This document shows positions 16,685-25,185 of a stretch of 64,000 bases of DNA, piece by piece. The notes beneath the pieces are model-generated. The model was not told where the DNA came from. It saw nothing but the letters and a program-made list of their open reading frames with translations, and did no database searches. The position numbers were made by a program, and so were the translations under genes. The stretch is from a virus: IMG/VR virus record IMGVR_UViG_3300044957_001482, positions 1 to 64,000 of that record. One strand, written 5' to 3'. Position 1 is the stretch's first letter; the number at the start of each line of letters is the position of its first letter.

Positions 16685-17572
16685 TTATTGCCTGTAACCT
16701 TTGCGTACCGGTGCAATTTTTATTGCGTGTTTGACCACTGGACAGAATTTGCATTGGGCAATGGGATTTTCCAGTGACTGCAGAAATTCTCCGCAATAGT
16801 CCTCAAAGTTGTCAGGAGTCAAGGGGCGATAGCTGTGTAGCAATTCCCGATCTTGGTCGGATATGTCAAAAGGATATTGCAAATCAAATTCGGGCATGAG
16901 TGCAGCAGGACCGCACTTGTAGAGTTTGCCTGCGATGAAATGATAACTTTTGTATTTTACAAACGAACACCCTTGATGTGCGTCTGCCGGGTTGCTGTCA
17001 AACAAAGTATAAACACCGTCTGCAGATCGTTGCACACTGGCAGTCCAAAATGTGTTTTGATAGTAGACATTGACCATTACCCCGTTGCGATCCACATATT
17101 GATGATCGCAACCCCATTGTTCGGGTTTTTGTGTCATCTGGGTAATAGGGCCCTGGAGGAACTGGCAGATGTCGCTTTCTACTTCGGCTAGATCATTGAG
17201 ATTGTGCAGACTTACTGCGATGGAATTGCGGCACCCTGATTTGGGTTTGGCAAATGCAATAGCTTCGTAGAGTCCGCGTGGCGCCTGACAAAATCTCGTG
17301 CCGTTGGTCAGTATCTGTACTTCGATACCAAAAACATCATTAATTCCGTGTACCCAATCCACGATGGTGGGATTGAGAAGGGGCTCTCCGCCCATGATGC
17401 TGCAGGCCTTAAGATCTATCAGCTCTGACCAACGGCGATATTCTGCTTCATAGTCGCTCCACCGTTGCCATCCACGAAAATTGTAGTTGTTAAATCGGTT
17501 GCACTGCTCGCAAGTGAGATTGCAAGTATTGGTAATGTAAAATTCTATCTTGCTGAAATATGGTTTGGTCAT
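16685..17572 (-). CDS. Radical SAM enzyme with C-terminal cysteine cluster
   Basis: The 295-residue protein has the radical SAM CxxxCxxC motif as CNLTCEQC (C17, C21, C24) and SIMGGEPLLNP for SAM binding. The C-terminal half holds further cysteines (HQGCSFVKYK, LYKCGPAA, EDYCGEFL, CKFCP) that could bind an auxiliary cluster, as in SPASM/twitch enzymes. Such enzymes modify peptides, nucleic acids or small molecules; the substrate cannot be read from sequence. It lies 11 nt after the 380-residue gene and 20 nt before gp13, so it shares the sigma70-like promoter at 18756-18784. Related genes occur in environmental T4-like phages. Confidence 0.8.
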   Translation of the reverse strand: MTKPYFSKIEFYITNTCNLTCEQCNRFNNYNFRGWQRWSDYEAEYRRWSELIDLKACSIMGGEPLLNPTIVDWVHGINDVFGIEVQILTNGTRFCQAPRGLYEAIAFAKPKSGCRNSIAVSLHNLNDLAEVESDICQFLQGPITQMTQKPEQWGCDHQYVDRNGVMVNVYYQNTFWTASVQRSADGVYTLFDSNPADAHQGCSFVKYKSYHFIAGKLYKCGPAALMPEFDLQYPFDISDQDRELLHSYRPLTPDNFEDYCGEFLQSLENPIAQCKFCPVVKHAIKIAPVRKGYRQ

Positions 17573-17583
17573 TAGACCAATAC

Positions 17584-18726
17584 TTAGCAGGTTTTGAGGA
17601 TCACGACATGTTCGTTGCCGCGGCCGTTGAATTGGGTTCCGGTCGTGGTAAGTTCTGCAAAAATCTTGCGGGCAGCAGGTTTGCCTGCTGCTGCAATCGC
17701 CTTGACTATTTCTGCCGGCTTGCGTAGAGTTTTTTGTAGGGTATCAGCCGGGCTGATACCAATCAACATGTTGTTTTTGATGGTAAATCGCCCCACGTGC
17801 CTGTCGGCTACCACATGGATCAGCTTGCGTTTCTTGACATCATACAACCATGCTTCCGAGCAATCGACCAGTCCAGTGGCCGGTAGACCCTTGACTCCAA
17901 ACTCCTCGATTTCTGTAGCACAACGAAACTTACGAGCACGTTGTTCGGGAGAAACTTTCTTGGCGCGGCGCGGTTTGGTTTCGATTTTCTTGATCTGCAC
18001 ATAGGCGCTGCAATTGTTGATCACAGACTCGCAGAATTTCTCAATTGACCGCAACTGAGCTTTGCTATAGTTGCTCCAGCCCTCGGTCAGCTGATCATCC
18101 TGGCCGCCCAGGACCTGTACGATTTCTTGCAGTCGCGCTTGCCACAGCGTGGCGATTTCTGCCACTAGATTTGGGGCTACATTTTTGCTTCTCAGCAGGT
18201 TCACGGGCTTGTGTTCCGCGGTGATCCGAGCACCACCCAGAAGGAAATCATCGAACATGCCTTCGATTTCGCCAGCACATTCGATCATTTTTTCGCGCAG
18301 ACGTTCCTGGATGTTGGGTTTGTCCACGACGGTCTGTGGTTCTTGTGTCACGGCCGCTTGGTTCATGGTTGTTTTCAACATACAGTCGATGCGATCTTGT
18401 AACTGTTGTTGCTCTTGCTCGGTCAACACCAGACCCAGCATGCTCATGCGGCAGAGCCAGGCCGCGGTAAGGTTGACATCGTTGTCGCCCACTTTGCGGA
18501 AATTCTTGACATCGTCCTTGCGTTCTTGATGTTCGAGATAAGCCGTGATGATGTCTCGCGCCTCTTTGCGTCCGTAGTGGTAGTTATACCAACTGAATGC
18601 TTTGGTGAGACGGCTCACTTGATCGCCGTATTGAGATTGTTGCTCCCAGCAAGGCTCGATGCCAGTGTACTTGACATCTGCGGTACCGGGATTCATTGGC
18701 TTCAATTTTGCAACTGTGGTGATCAT
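17584..18726 (-). CDS. Conserved phage protein of unknown function, 380 residues
   Basis: The protein starts MITTVAKLKPMNPGTADVKY with GGAAGGGA before the ATG. The N-terminal half (SWYNYHYGRKEARDIITAYL, LTAAWLCRMSMLGL) is helical. The middle has a basic stretch (IKKIETKPRRAKKVSPEQR). The C-terminus (WLYDVKKRKLIHVVADRHVG, FTIKNNMLIGI) is beta-rich and could bind nucleic acid. I recognise the family as common in aquatic T4-like phages but know no function. It is first in a unit driven by a near-consensus sigma70 promoter, so early expression is likely. A 9-bp-arm hairpin lies inside the gene at 17740-17760. Confidence 0.6.
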   Translation of the reverse strand: MITTVAKLKPMNPGTADVKYTGIEPCWEQQSQYGDQVSRLTKAFSWYNYHYGRKEARDIITAYLEHQERKDDVKNFRKVGDNDVNLTAAWLCRMSMLGLVLTEQEQQQLQDRIDCMLKTTMNQAAVTQEPQTVVDKPNIQERLREKMIECAGEIEGMFDDFLLGGARITAEHKPVNLLRSKNVAPNLVAEIATLWQARLQEIVQVLGGQDDQLTEGWSNYSKAQLRSIEKFCESVINNCSAYVQIKKIETKPRRAKKVSPEQRARKFRCATEIEEFGVKGLPATGLVDCSEAWLYDVKKRKLIHVVADRHVGRFTIKNNMLIGISPADTLQKTLRKPAEIVKAIAAAGKPAARKIFAELTTTGTQFNGRGNEHVVILKTC

Positions 18727-18755
18727 TGTGGTCCCTTCCTATCAACAGTATGGTA

Positions 18756-18784
18756 ATTATACTCAGAGTGATGTTTCTGGTCAA
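18756..18784 (-). promoter_or_regulatory. Early sigma70-type promoter (TTGACC-17-TATAAT)
   Basis: On the minus strand TTGACC and TATAAT are separated by exactly 17 nt, which is near consensus for bacterial housekeeping sigma. It lies 29 nt before ATG 18726, with GGAAGGGA between. It probably gives early expression of the 380-residue protein, the radical SAM enzyme and perhaps gp13. Confidence 0.7.
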
Positions 18785-18794
18785 GTGCCGACTC

Positions 18795-18802
18795 GGTAAA
18801 TA
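18795..18802 (+). promoter_or_regulatory. Late promoter box GGTAAATA abutting gp14 ATG
   Basis: GGTAAATA on the plus strand ends 5 nt before ATG 18808, so T4-type initiation would fall on the start codon itself. It lies back to back with the early promoter at 18756-18784. Confidence 0.5.
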
Positions 18803-18807
18803 GTGTT

Positions 18808-20202
18808 ATGCCAAGGCTCAGTCTCTATCGCTCCAATCGCACTCGCGACTATCAATTTCTCGATCGCACCATTTCAGAAATGTACACAGTGGGCGGAGCA
18901 GATGTTTATGTGCACAAATTTCTTGGACCTGACACCAGTGGCGAAGATTCTGCCCTGTCAAGCAAAGGTGATGCCACTCAGCCAATCTATGACACGCTGT
19001 CGCCCTTGCACATACAGGATCTGCTGCTGTTGGAAAACCGTGATCGGCGCTACGACAACGACATCTACGTCATGCGCGGAGTATTCAATACCTCGGACGT
19101 GGATTTTGACCTTACCCAGTTTGGGCTGTTTCTCAACAACGACACACTGTTTATCACATTCCACTTCAACGACATGCTCGACACCTTTGGCCGCAAACTC
19201 ATGACCGGTGACGTGTTAGAAATACCATCGTTGCTGGATTATTACCCTCTCAATGCCAATATTGCCCAGCCGCTGCCCAAATACTACGTGATACAAGATG
19301 CTGCATATGCATCGGAAGGATTCAGCCAGACCTGGTTACCGCACCTATGGAGAGTCAAAGCCACGCCTTTGACCAACGCGCAGGAATACGCTGACATACT
19401 CAAAAAACCCGTGGTTTCTCAACAGATCTGGGATCCAGGTAATTTTTATCCCGGCGGGTCCATCGTAAACTACGGAAACACCTACTATCAGGCCAGTCAA
19501 AATGTTCCGGCCGGAACCGACATCACCAACAATACTTTCTGGCAGATCTATGTTCCTCCAATGCAGAGCGACCAATTCAGTACCCGACCCAAGGATCAAG
19601 AAATCAACGATGCCATACTGACTCAGGCCGATGTTGAAGTTCCATTGTCAGGCTATGATGTATCCAAATATTATGTGTTGGCTACCCGGGCCAATGGTCA
19701 ACCTGCAGATCCCGCAGGTCTCACGGCCGACAGCGGGATCACAGTGGACGATCAGCAGGACGGGCTGGGAGTCAGCCCGCGTGCCGACGGATACACTGTT
19801 GGATATCTCACCGGAGACGGAATTCCTCCCAATGGACTGCCTGTGAGCACTGGTGTGACTTTCCCCCCAAATGCCAGCAGCGGAGATTTTTGCCTACGTC
19901 TAGACTATTTCCCCAACAGGCTGTTCCGTTTCAATGGTAACCGCTGGGTCAAAATCGAAGACAAAGTGCGCACCAACCTCAACAACCGCCCAGACAACAA
20001 CACACTGCGCAGCAGTTTTGTCAACAATGACTACACAGTGCCCACTACTGATCAAGGAAACATTCCCAGTCGCCAGAGCCTGAGTGAACTGTTGAGACCT
20101 CGTGCGGACAATGGCAATGACAACGGCAACAAGCCCACACGGCTGCGGCCTGGCACCCAGCCCGGGCAGCCCAATGTGAAGTATCCACCATTTAGCGAGT
20201 AG
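18808..20202 (+). CDS. gp14: Neck protein (gp14) with carbohydrate-binding-like insert
   Basis: The 464-residue product starts MPRLSLYRSNRTRDYQFLDR and continues MYTVGGADVYVHKFLGP and DIQDLLLLENRDRRYD-type sequence, the gp14 neck family of T4-like phages. gp14 completes the neck between head and tail. T4 gp14 is 256 residues. The extra length includes residues 208-249, IWDPGNFYPGGSIVNYGNTY followed by YQASQNVPAGTDITN, which looks like a CBM5/12 carbohydrate-binding module. That suggests a neck-mounted adhesive domain. The C-terminus is Asn/Pro/Arg-rich. No Shine-Dalgarno sequence is present and a late box abuts the ATG. Confidence 0.85.
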   Translation: MPRLSLYRSNRTRDYQFLDRTISEMYTVGGADVYVHKFLGPDTSGEDSALSSKGDATQPIYDTLSPLHIQDLLLLENRDRRYDNDIYVMRGVFNTSDVDFDLTQFGLFLNNDTLFITFHFNDMLDTFGRKLMTGDVLEIPSLLDYYPLNANIAQPLPKYYVIQDAAYASEGFSQTWLPHLWRVKATPLTNAQEYADILKKPVVSQQIWDPGNFYPGGSIVNYGNTYYQASQNVPAGTDITNNTFWQIYVPPMQSDQFSTRPKDQEINDAILTQADVEVPLSGYDVSKYYVLATRANGQPADPAGLTADSGITVDDQQDGLGVSPRADGYTVGYLTGDGIPPNGLPVSTGVTFPPNASSGDFCLRLDYFPNRLFRFNGNRWVKIEDKVRTNLNNRPDNNTLRSSFVNNDYTVPTTDQGNIPSRQSLSELLRPRADNGNDNGNKPTRLRPGTQPGQPNVKYPPFSE

Positions 20203-20206
20203 GATT

Positions 20207-20764
20207 ATGCACATTTATAAGATTACTAACAAGATCAATAACAAAGTGTACATTGGACAAACGGTTCAAAAAAATCCTAAGATAAGATGGTATGCCCATT
20301 GTGATTACATGCATAAAGGACGCAAAAGCTATCTTTATGATAGCGTGAGAAAATATGGCATCGAAAATTTTTTGTGGAAAGTGATAGATGCCGCCAACAA
20401 TATCAACAAGCTAAACGAAAAAGAACAGGCCTGGTTGGAACATTATCAAAAAATTGCTGTTGTTTATAACAATAGAGAAGCCGGTGGCAACAAATTACAT
20501 AACCCAAAAAGCATAGAAAAAATGCGAGAATCACAAAGAAAGGCTCATGCACGTCGGCGCGCGTTAGGTACCGATACCCGGACAAGACGAGATGGTGGTG
20601 CTATGAAGGGTAAAGCTCATACTGGAAGAGGAATAAAAGGACGATGGTCTATGCCAGATTGTGCTAAAGAAAAAATTAGACAAATCCAATTAGAACGCAG
20701 TGGTACTCGTGGTAAAACTTGGAAAATTGTAGATGGCAAAAGAATTTATATGGAAAAAGAATAA
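20207..20764 (+). CDS. GIY-YIG homing endonuclease between gp14 and gp15
   Basis: The 185-residue protein begins MHIYKITNKINNKVYIGQTV, the GIY-YIG signature, followed by the catalytic-type Arg (KIRWYAHCD) and Glu (EKEQAWLEHY). The basic middle (HARRRALGTDTRTRR) and tail (GKTWKIVDGKRIYMEKE) resemble the DNA-binding NUMOD-type repeats of phage Seg endonucleases. It starts 4 nt after the gp14 stop, and its TAA overlaps the gp15 ATG (TAATG). It therefore sits precisely between two neck/tail genes. It is AT-rich relative to both, as expected for an invading free-standing homing endonuclease. Confidence 0.88.
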   Translation: MHIYKITNKINNKVYIGQTVQKNPKIRWYAHCDYMHKGRKSYLYDSVRKYGIENFLWKVIDAANNINKLNEKEQAWLEHYQKIAVVYNNREAGGNKLHNPKSIEKMRESQRKAHARRRALGTDTRTRRDGGAMKGKAHTGRGIKGRWSMPDCAKEKIRQIQLERSGTRGKTWKIVDGKRIYMEKE

Positions 20765-22170
20765 TGGTATCTCAATTTTTCTACGACGAACAAATACGCA
20801 GATTTCTCCTTCAGTTCACTCGCATTGTCAGCAACTTTCAGGTCGAATATGGCAGAGATGAAGATGGCAATGCTGCTGCGTTGATACGTGTGCCTGTGCG
20901 CTACGGGGATGCCAGCCGCCAGGCCCAGACCATACTGCAGGAAAACAGCAAAAATTCCATGCCTGCTACGCCTATGATGACCTTTTACATCGCAGCACTG
21001 AACTATGATCGGCCGCGCATGCAAGAACCCTATCATGTAAGCAAGGTATCGGTAAGACAGCGGACCTACGATACCTCCACTGAAACCTACGAAACCACAC
21101 AAGGCAATGCATTTACCATAGAACGACTGATGCCGGTTCCGTATCAATTAACTATCAATCTTGACATCTGGACCTCCAACACCAATCAGAAACTACAACT
21201 GTTGGAACAGATGTTGACACTGTTCAATCCCAGTCTCGAAATCCAGAGCACAGACAACTTTATCGACTGGACCAGTCTTACTGTGCTGGAACTGGAATCG
21301 GTTAACTGGTCCAGTCGTGTGATTCCCGTAGGCACTGAAAATCCCATCGACATCGCAACCGTGAAATTCAACCTGCCGATCTGGTTGTCACCCCCGGCCA
21401 AGGTAAAAAAACTGGGCGTGGTAGAACGCATAATCATAAGCATGCATGATGCCCAGGGCGATCTAGCCGAGGCCGTGATCAACAATGATCTATTGTTGGG
21501 TACCAGAGTGGTTGTGACTCCGTTTAACTATGCGCTGGTAGTGCTTGGCAATCGAATACAATGTCTTGAGCAGCAGGATCTCAGCCGAGAGCCCGACAAC
21601 GACGCGTTGGTCGATCCTGAGCCACTGCTAACTTCAACCCTACAATGGCCTGCTGTGATCAACATGTATGGAACTCTGCGTCCAGGAATCAGCCAGATTC
21701 GACTGGAACAGCCCGATGGCACCGACGTGATTGGTACCATTGTGGTTGATCCCAACGATGATATCTTTGTGATCTACGACGTAGACATCGATACTATTCC
21801 GCAAAACACCTTGCCCCCAGTTGATGCTGTGGTTGATCCATTAATCAGCGGACCCGGCGACAGGCTGCCTCCCACACAACCTGGGCAAAGATATCTGCTT
21901 ACCGAAGCCACTGGAAATTTTGACAACCAAAGCAATCCCACAGCCTGGATCGGGCACAACGGACGGTCTTTGATCGCCGAAGCCAATGATATCATCGAGT
22001 ACGATGACGATTACGGTTACTGGCGTGTGCTGTTTCATGCTGCGCAGGAAACTGCCATACAATATATTACCAACATTACCAGTGGTATCCAGTATCGATG
22101 GACCGGGGAGATGTGGGTCAAAAGTTATCAAGGAACATATGTGGGGGGCAAATGGAGACTGGTGTTGTAA
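20764..22170 (+). CDS. gp15: Proximal tail sheath stabiliser/tail terminator (gp15)
   Basis: I start at ATG 20764 (MVSQFFYDEQIRRFLLQFTR), which overlaps the endonuclease stop; an upstream in-frame ATG at 20719 lies inside that gene. The 468-residue protein matches gp15 of T4-like phages: NFQVEYGRD, RVPVRYGDASRQ, TIERLMPVPYQLTINLDIWT, LFNPSLEIQSTDNFIDWTSL and LPIWLSPPAKVKKLG. gp15 caps the top of the tail tube and sheath before head joining. The C-terminal 180 residues extend beyond T4 gp15 (272) and are beta-rich. Confidence 0.85.
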   Translation: MVSQFFYDEQIRRFLLQFTRIVSNFQVEYGRDEDGNAAALIRVPVRYGDASRQAQTILQENSKNSMPATPMMTFYIAALNYDRPRMQEPYHVSKVSVRQRTYDTSTETYETTQGNAFTIERLMPVPYQLTINLDIWTSNTNQKLQLLEQMLTLFNPSLEIQSTDNFIDWTSLTVLELESVNWSSRVIPVGTENPIDIATVKFNLPIWLSPPAKVKKLGVVERIIISMHDAQGDLAEAVINNDLLLGTRVVVTPFNYALVVLGNRIQCLEQQDLSREPDNDALVDPEPLLTSTLQWPAVINMYGTLRPGISQIRLEQPDGTDVIGTIVVDPNDDIFVIYDVDIDTIPQNTLPPVDAVVDPLISGPGDRLPPTQPGQRYLLTEATGNFDNQSNPTAWIGHNGRSLIAEANDIIEYDDDYGYWRVLFHAAQETAIQYITNITSGIQYRWTGEMWVKSYQGTYVGGKWRLVL

Positions 22171-22571
22171 AGGCAGTGGGTGTATGGTTCAGGAGTGCTG
22201 CCACTGAGCGGTATCTCTACTTGCTAAGAAATGATTGTAAAAATCCCGGAACTTGGGGATTGCCCGGTGGAAAAATTGAGCCTGGGGAAACCCTGCTACA
22301 AGGCATGCAAAGAGAATGCAGCGAAGAATTGGGGCATTTTCCGACCTATCGTCGGTTGGTTCCATTGGAAAAGTTCACCACAGCCGACGGTAGATTTGAA
22401 TACAACACCTGGATCTGTGTGATCAAGGACGAGTTCCAACCGCGACTGAACACCGAGCACCTGGGATATGCCTGGATCGACCCAGGTCAATGGCCTCGGC
22501 CCATGCACCCTGGACTATGGAATACCGTGAACATAGAGTCTGTATTACAAAAACTCGACTCGGTGACCTAG
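22152..22571 (+). CDS. NUDIX hydrolase
   Basis: This 139-residue protein starts at ATG 22152 inside the last codons of gp15 (19-nt overlap). The Nudix box is complete: GGKIEPGETLLQGMQREC then SEELG, residues 39-61, with the metal-binding REXXEE-type core RECSEEL. WGLPGG precedes it. NUDIX enzymes split nucleoside diphosphates linked to another group, such as damaged dNTPs, ADP-ribose, NAD or capped RNA. The specificity is not evident. Overlap with gp15 suggests late expression. It ends 22 nt from a convergent fibre gene. Confidence 0.85.
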   Translation: METGVVKAVGVWFRSAATERYLYLLRNDCKNPGTWGLPGGKIEPGETLLQGMQRECSEELGHFPTYRRLVPLEKFTTADGRFEYNTWICVIKDEFQPRLNTEHLGYAWIDPGQWPRPMHPGLWNTVNIESVLQKLDSVT

Positions 22572-22593
22572 GCAGTACTGTCCAGGTCTGACA

Positions 22594-25185
22594 TCACAGG
22601 CGGCCCACTATTATTTCGATAGTGCCGTGGATTCCATCGAAATCCTCGAGACTTTTGCCAATCACGGTACCAATCGCAGGTGCGGTGCAGGACTGTGCGC
22701 GGCCGTTACCAGCTGCTACCATCATGTCTCCTTTGCGTACTGGGCCAATCACATTGGTAGGAACGCGACCGGCCAATGCCAATGCTACTGGATATTGTGC
22801 CTGGATAGTTGTGTTCATGATATAGGCCGGATTGGCCGACACTACTCCGGCCACTCGTTGATCGTTGGCATGATTAGATAATGTTACTTCGTGGGTTCCG
22901 CCCATGGACAATACTGTGCCCGTTTCGTAGTGACTGTCTGCTGCATACATTTCGGCCAAGTCCGCGTATTGCGCAGACGTAGCCTTGGCAAACACTGTAT
23001 CGAAATACAACGAAGCACTGCCGATATTGCCTACTCCGTTGCCGTTGGCATTTACGATATTGCCAAGGGTAACTGTGCCAAGCCCGGCCGACAAGTTACC
23101 GCCTGACACATTGCCAGTGGCCGAAATCAGGCCTGCGGTTAGGACATTACCACCAACAATGTTACCGGTGGCCGTGGCCGTGGTTGTATTGATCGCACCG
23201 TTGCCGTCCAGTGTGAGACTGTTGCCTGTAGCATTGCCAATGTTGGGTGTGACTAGGTTGGCTCCAGATTTAACTACTACCACATCGGCCACGATGGCCG
23301 TGGTAGTGTTGTCAATATTAACACTGAATGTGGTGCCAGTCAGTGTCAGCCCATCGCCGGCTTGATAGGCCTTGCTGGCTGAAAATTGTGTGAACACCAG
23401 ATTGTTGTAGCCTATGATCAGTGGACCCACTGGTAAGGTCATCACATAGCTTTCGCCCTCGCCGGTGTCACCTTGTTGTACAAAAAAATAATCACCGGCG
23501 TCCAAGGCGTTGATGTCGTCTGGTGCATATGTATCTGTGTCGGAAGACCTGGTCATGACCCAGGCCACAGTGGCATTGCCCACGTTGCTCACTGTGTATA
23601 CACCATTGTGAGCAGCATTGGCCTGAGTATACACTAATACCCGATCGTTGGCTGCCAGTGTGATACCATCGATTATCAATGCAGCATTGTCCCCGGCATT
23701 GGTCAGGGTGGCACCGACACCTGAATTCACACGCACCGATTGAGTCATCCCCGACGCCGATGTGATATTGCTGACCGGCAAACCATTGTAGGTAGTGGTC
23801 AACACCGCTGCGCTGGTGTTGGGTGCGGACACCACGAAATAAGCGTTGTTGGCTGTGATACCTTGGAAAGAATTGGCAAACCACAACTGGTCGTTGACCT
23901 GCAGGTTGGCCGCGGTGCTGAACACCACGGTGTTGCCGTCTATGGTATCGGTCACCGTGAACACATTTCCCCCCGGTGCATACGTGGCAGTCAGAGCTGT
24001 GGGCGACTCCACACGAACCGGGGTGTGTATGATGATTCCGGTGGACACCGAATCGTCTACATATTGTTTGGTAGCTGCATCACTGCCTTGTATGGGAGAG
24101 TTTACATTGTTGATATAACTGGTGCCTAGATTTACATTGCCTGACAGCGCAAAGGTCACATTTGCTGCTGTCATGGTAAGGTTGCTGGACACAATGTTGC
24201 TGGAAATCAGGTTGCCACCAGTGACGTTACCGGTCACAGAAACTGCGGTTCCGGTATACGTGGTGGCATTGACCGTGTCCCCGACCAACACATTGCCTGC
24301 GGTGACATTGCCGGTTGCTGATATCTGATCAGCGGTATTGACGTTGCCAGCCACGACGTTGCCTGTGACTGTGGCCGTACCTGCCACAGTCAGAGTATTA
24401 CCGGCCGAGTCAAAGGTAAATGCACTTGATGCCGCTGCATTGTCCTGATTGTTGAAAATGATCTGTGTGTTGGATCCGGGCACTGTTAAATTTCCAGTGA
24501 TGTTGCCTGAAAAATTACCAACAAAGGTTCCTGCAGTAACGATATTACCAGTGGCAGTGATTGTTCCTGCAGTGATGAAATTGCCGCCAGTGACGTTGCC
24601 CAGTGCTGCTACTGAGTTAGCAAAGATACAACTGTCAATGGCATCCACGATCAAGCTGGAATCGTCAGCAAACACACTGCCAATCAGGTCACCACGGAAC
24701 TGCGTGGCAATTACATTGCCTTGAGAGGACACATTGCCCGATGTCAGCAGGTTGCCGCCAGTGACATCGCCTGTGGCCGAGATCTGATCAGCGGTACGCA
24801 CATTGCCTGCATCGATATTTCCGGTCACGCTGAGAGTGGGTATCACGCCAAGATCCGTGGCTACCACCCCGATCAACTGACTGCCGTTGCCTAGAAAGTA
24901 GTTGCCTGCAATGTTGCCAGACACCGACAGCGTCGATGACGAAAACACCGCTACGTTGCTGGTTCCGTCCACTGACACCGCGACATTGCCGCCCGGAACA
25001 GGTATTTCCACGCTGGAATTACCATAAAAAATACGATCAGCATTGATATTACCAACCAATGTGGCATTGCCCTGCACTGTTAGATCGCCGGTGATCACAG
25101 TGTTGACAGCGTCCACAGTGACTGTGTCCGTGTGATTTAGAGTTTTGATAGTATAATTGCCATTGATGCGCTTGAAAGTGGCCAT
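22594..25185 (-). CDS. Large tail fibre protein with TGN beta repeats
   Basis: The 863-residue protein starts MATFKRINGNYTIKTLNHTD. Residues 30-360 are tandem repeats of the type VTGGNLLTSGNVSSQGNVIA, and a second block of repeats follows residue 660. Between them is a unique beta domain (around 370-620, TPVRVESPTALTATYAPGGN). The last 125 residues (QYADLAEMYAADSHYETGTV, VAGVVSANPAYIMN, GRVPTNVIGPVRKGDMMVAA) form a conserved C-terminal domain found on many phage fibres. It is probably a long tail fibre. It has the best late promoter in the window, TATAAATA, 17 nt upstream, with AAAGGAT as ribosome site. Confidence 0.8.
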   Translation of the reverse strand: MATFKRINGNYTIKTLNHTDTVTVDAVNTVITGDLTVQGNATLVGNINADRIFYGNSSVEIPVPGGNVAVSVDGTSNVAVFSSSTLSVSGNIAGNYFLGNGSQLIGVVATDLGVIPTLSVTGNIDAGNVRTADQISATGDVTGGNLLTSGNVSSQGNVIATQFRGDLIGSVFADDSSLIVDAIDSCIFANSVAALGNVTGGNFITAGTITATGNIVTAGTFVGNFSGNITGNLTVPGSNTQIIFNNQDNAAASSAFTFDSAGNTLTVAGTATVTGNVVAGNVNTADQISATGNVTAGNVLVGDTVNATTYTGTAVSVTGNVTGGNLISSNIVSSNLTMTAANVTFALSGNVNLGTSYINNVNSPIQGSDAATKQYVDDSVSTGIIIHTPVRVESPTALTATYAPGGNVFTVTDTIDGNTVVFSTAANLQVNDQLWFANSFQGITANNAYFVVSAPNTSAAVLTTTYNGLPVSNITSASGMTQSVRVNSGVGATLTNAGDNAALIIDGITLAANDRVLVYTQANAAHNGVYTVSNVGNATVAWVMTRSSDTDTYAPDDINALDAGDYFFVQQGDTGEGESYVMTLPVGPLIIGYNNLVFTQFSASKAYQAGDGLTLTGTTFSVNIDNTTTAIVADVVVVKSGANLVTPNIGNATGNSLTLDGNGAINTTTATATGNIVGGNVLTAGLISATGNVSGGNLSAGLGTVTLGNIVNANGNGVGNIGSASLYFDTVFAKATSAQYADLAEMYAADSHYETGTVLSMGGTHEVTLSNHANDQRVAGVVSANPAYIMNTTIQAQYPVALALAGRVPTNVIGPVRKGDMMVAAGNGRAQSCTAPAIGTVIGKSLEDFDGIHGTIEIIVGRL

